Source: Dryas octopetala
Lineage: Eukaryota > Streptophyta > Magnoliopsida > Rosales > Rosaceae
Length of the DNA stretch: 64,000 nucleotides
Assembly (NCBI GenBank): GCA_963921425.1
Contig: OY992833.1
Coordinates: 6,359,228 to 6,423,227 of the forward strand
Direction: 5' to 3'
Numbering within the stretch: the stretch's first letter is position 1; the number at the start of each line of letters is the position of its first letter. Positions 62,705-64,000 of the stretch are shown one piece after another. The notes below the pieces were generated by a model. The model saw only the letters and a list, made by a program, of their open reading frames with translations, had not been told where the DNA came from and ran no database searches. Both the position numbers and the translations under genes were made by a program.

Positions 62705-64000
62705 GACACAAATAAAGGCATTTGAAAAATCAAAGAATACTCGCGAGCCCTCCTATTCTTGCAGTACCCAAGCCAGGTGAGTCGCTCTACCTCTACATGT
62801 TCGTCTCAGACTTCTTGTAAGTAAGGCTTTGTTCAGGGAAGAAGGGGGACAACAGCAACCCATCTTCTACACTAGCAAGAGCTTCCTCAACACCGAAGTC
62901 AAGTATAGTGCCCCGAAAAAGACAATCCTTGCACTCATCATAGCTTAAAGGAAACTAAGGCAATACTTCGAAGCACACACCATCATAGTGCTCACCAATC
63001 AACCCATCTGAACCATCCTCACCAAGCCCGACATATCAGGAAGAATGACAAAATGTGCCATCAAGCTGGGGGCATTTGATATTCAGTTTCAACCGAGAAC
63101 ATCCAGAAAAGGACATGCGGTGGCAGAATTCCTGGTCAAAGCACATGAAACAATCTCTGAAGTCGAACAAATGGAAGATACCACCCCCCGATCTCGAGAA
63201 TGAATGGGAGTTGTATGTGGACGGCTCTTCGAACGCGCAAGGAGCTGGAGCGGGTATGATCTTACGAACCCCTGATGGGATCGAGCTCAAGTACGCATTA
63301 CGTTTGGACTTCCCGCAACTAACAATGTGGCCGAATATGAGGCACTCGGCAATGACCTCAGGATCGCGAAACTGATAAAGGCTCACTCGTTCCACGTGTA
63401 TAGCGATTCCCAGCTTATAATCAATCAAGTAAAAAGAGATTATGCGACTAAGGATGAGAAGATGGAAGCCTACCAAAGACTCGTACTCGAGATAGCTTCA
63501 GAATTCGCTAAAATAACATTTTCTCAAGTCCCTAGAGAACAGAATGAGAAGGCGGATCGACTGGCATGCGAAGCCTCATTATCAGCCGGCGAAGCTACAC
63601 GACTTGTCCCCATTGAACAGATAACCATCCCCAGTATCGTCGAAGGACCGGTTTCGATGAACATAGACCAGACCAAGACGAAATGGATGACACCCATAAC
63701 TAGATACCTACAAGATGGAACAGTGCCTTCGGACCCAGTCGAAGCCAGAAAAGTGTGCATGAGGGCGGCTCGATATACAATCACCAATGGAGTCCTATTT
63801 AAGAAATCCTTCTCGGGACCGTTGCTACGATGTCTCAATCTGAGCAAAGTCGAATAGGCCTTGTCCACAATCCACGACGGGAGCTGTGGAAACCATGCAG
63901 GAGGTTGAAGCCTCGCACATAAGGCACTCACACAGGAATATTTTTTGCCATACATGGCCAGAGATGCAGATAACTACGCTCGCAAATTTGATCGATGCCA

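Larger units (their letters stand above)
47655..64000 (+). mobile_element. Gypsy retrotransposon, Tat-type, cut by window edge and by nested insertions
   Basis: Parts in order: 5' LTR ending CAACA at 48208; primer-binding region GTTGGCGCCGTCTGTGGG; gag (about 48690-49100, SSLTGSALTWFRQLKPRTKG); aspartic protease (about 49825-50110); reverse transcriptase (about 50590-51060); RNase H, split by a nested element and resuming at 62710; a second, archaeal-type RNase H (about 63190-63640, LYVDGSSNAQGAGAGMIL), diagnostic of the Tat group; and the start of integrase to the right edge. The coding parts are broken by several interruptions besides two inserted elements. The 3' LTR lies outside the window. 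It is the oldest layer of the nest. Confidence 0.85.

Overview
This is plant nuclear DNA, most likely from a eudicot. It is AT-rich, has spliced genes with GT-AG introns, and is dominated by LTR retrotransposons and DNA transposons. I cannot name the species. Only two host genes look intact. One is the 5' half of a signal peptide peptidase-like protease gene on the minus strand (392-5450, running off the left edge). The other is a complete nine-exon gene for SRP54, the GTPase subunit of the signal recognition particle (39940-45148, plus strand). The remaining gene-like sequences are fragments: a BIG/Sec7-type ARF-GEF first exon, a cysteine-rich receptor-like kinase present twice, an SRP54 exon copy, a heavy-metal-associated (HMA) exon, and unidentified exon pieces.

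Layout. 1-5450: protease gene, with a retroposed fragment in intron 5. 5882-6417: three near-identical 179-bp tandem repeats behind its promoter. 6627-7420: a hAT-type MITE and a small retroposon, each with target-site duplications (TSDs). 7435-11800: gene-poor, with small exon-like relics. 11808-13647: a Gypsy solo LTR. 14050-14160: ARF-GEF exon 1 with a nonsense codon. 14268-16282: two CACTA remnants with unlike ends. 17148-25148: a whole-looking CACTA element holding a Transposase_24-like gene, a Mutator-type MITE, an HMA exon and a Copia solo LTR. 23328-35497: a direct duplication with an offset of 8403 bp whose two copies agree wherever I compared them; a partial Copia element lies between them. 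35498-38340: Gypsy fragments. 38345-39151: an SRP54 relic and a hAT MITE. 39691-45148: SRP54 promoter and gene. 45503-47014: a Mutator-type and a hAT-type element. 47655-64000: a Tat-type Gypsy element continuing past the right edge.

The most informative structure is the nesting, which can be read layer by layer from TSDs. In the right third the order is Tat Gypsy, then a gag/protease-only LTR element (TSD GGCAC/GACAC), then an opposite-strand solo LTR (TSD CTTGT), then a hAT MITE (TSD CTGGTGAC). In the middle third a minisatellite inside a broken gene was hit by a CACTA element, then by Copia. The locus next underwent a tandem duplication with one breakpoint inside Copia, and LTR-LTR recombination left a solo LTR in the left copy. 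I saw no tRNA, rRNA, CRISPR or virus-defence system. What is possibly undescribed here is the locus architecture and the small nonautonomous elements, not a new protein system.
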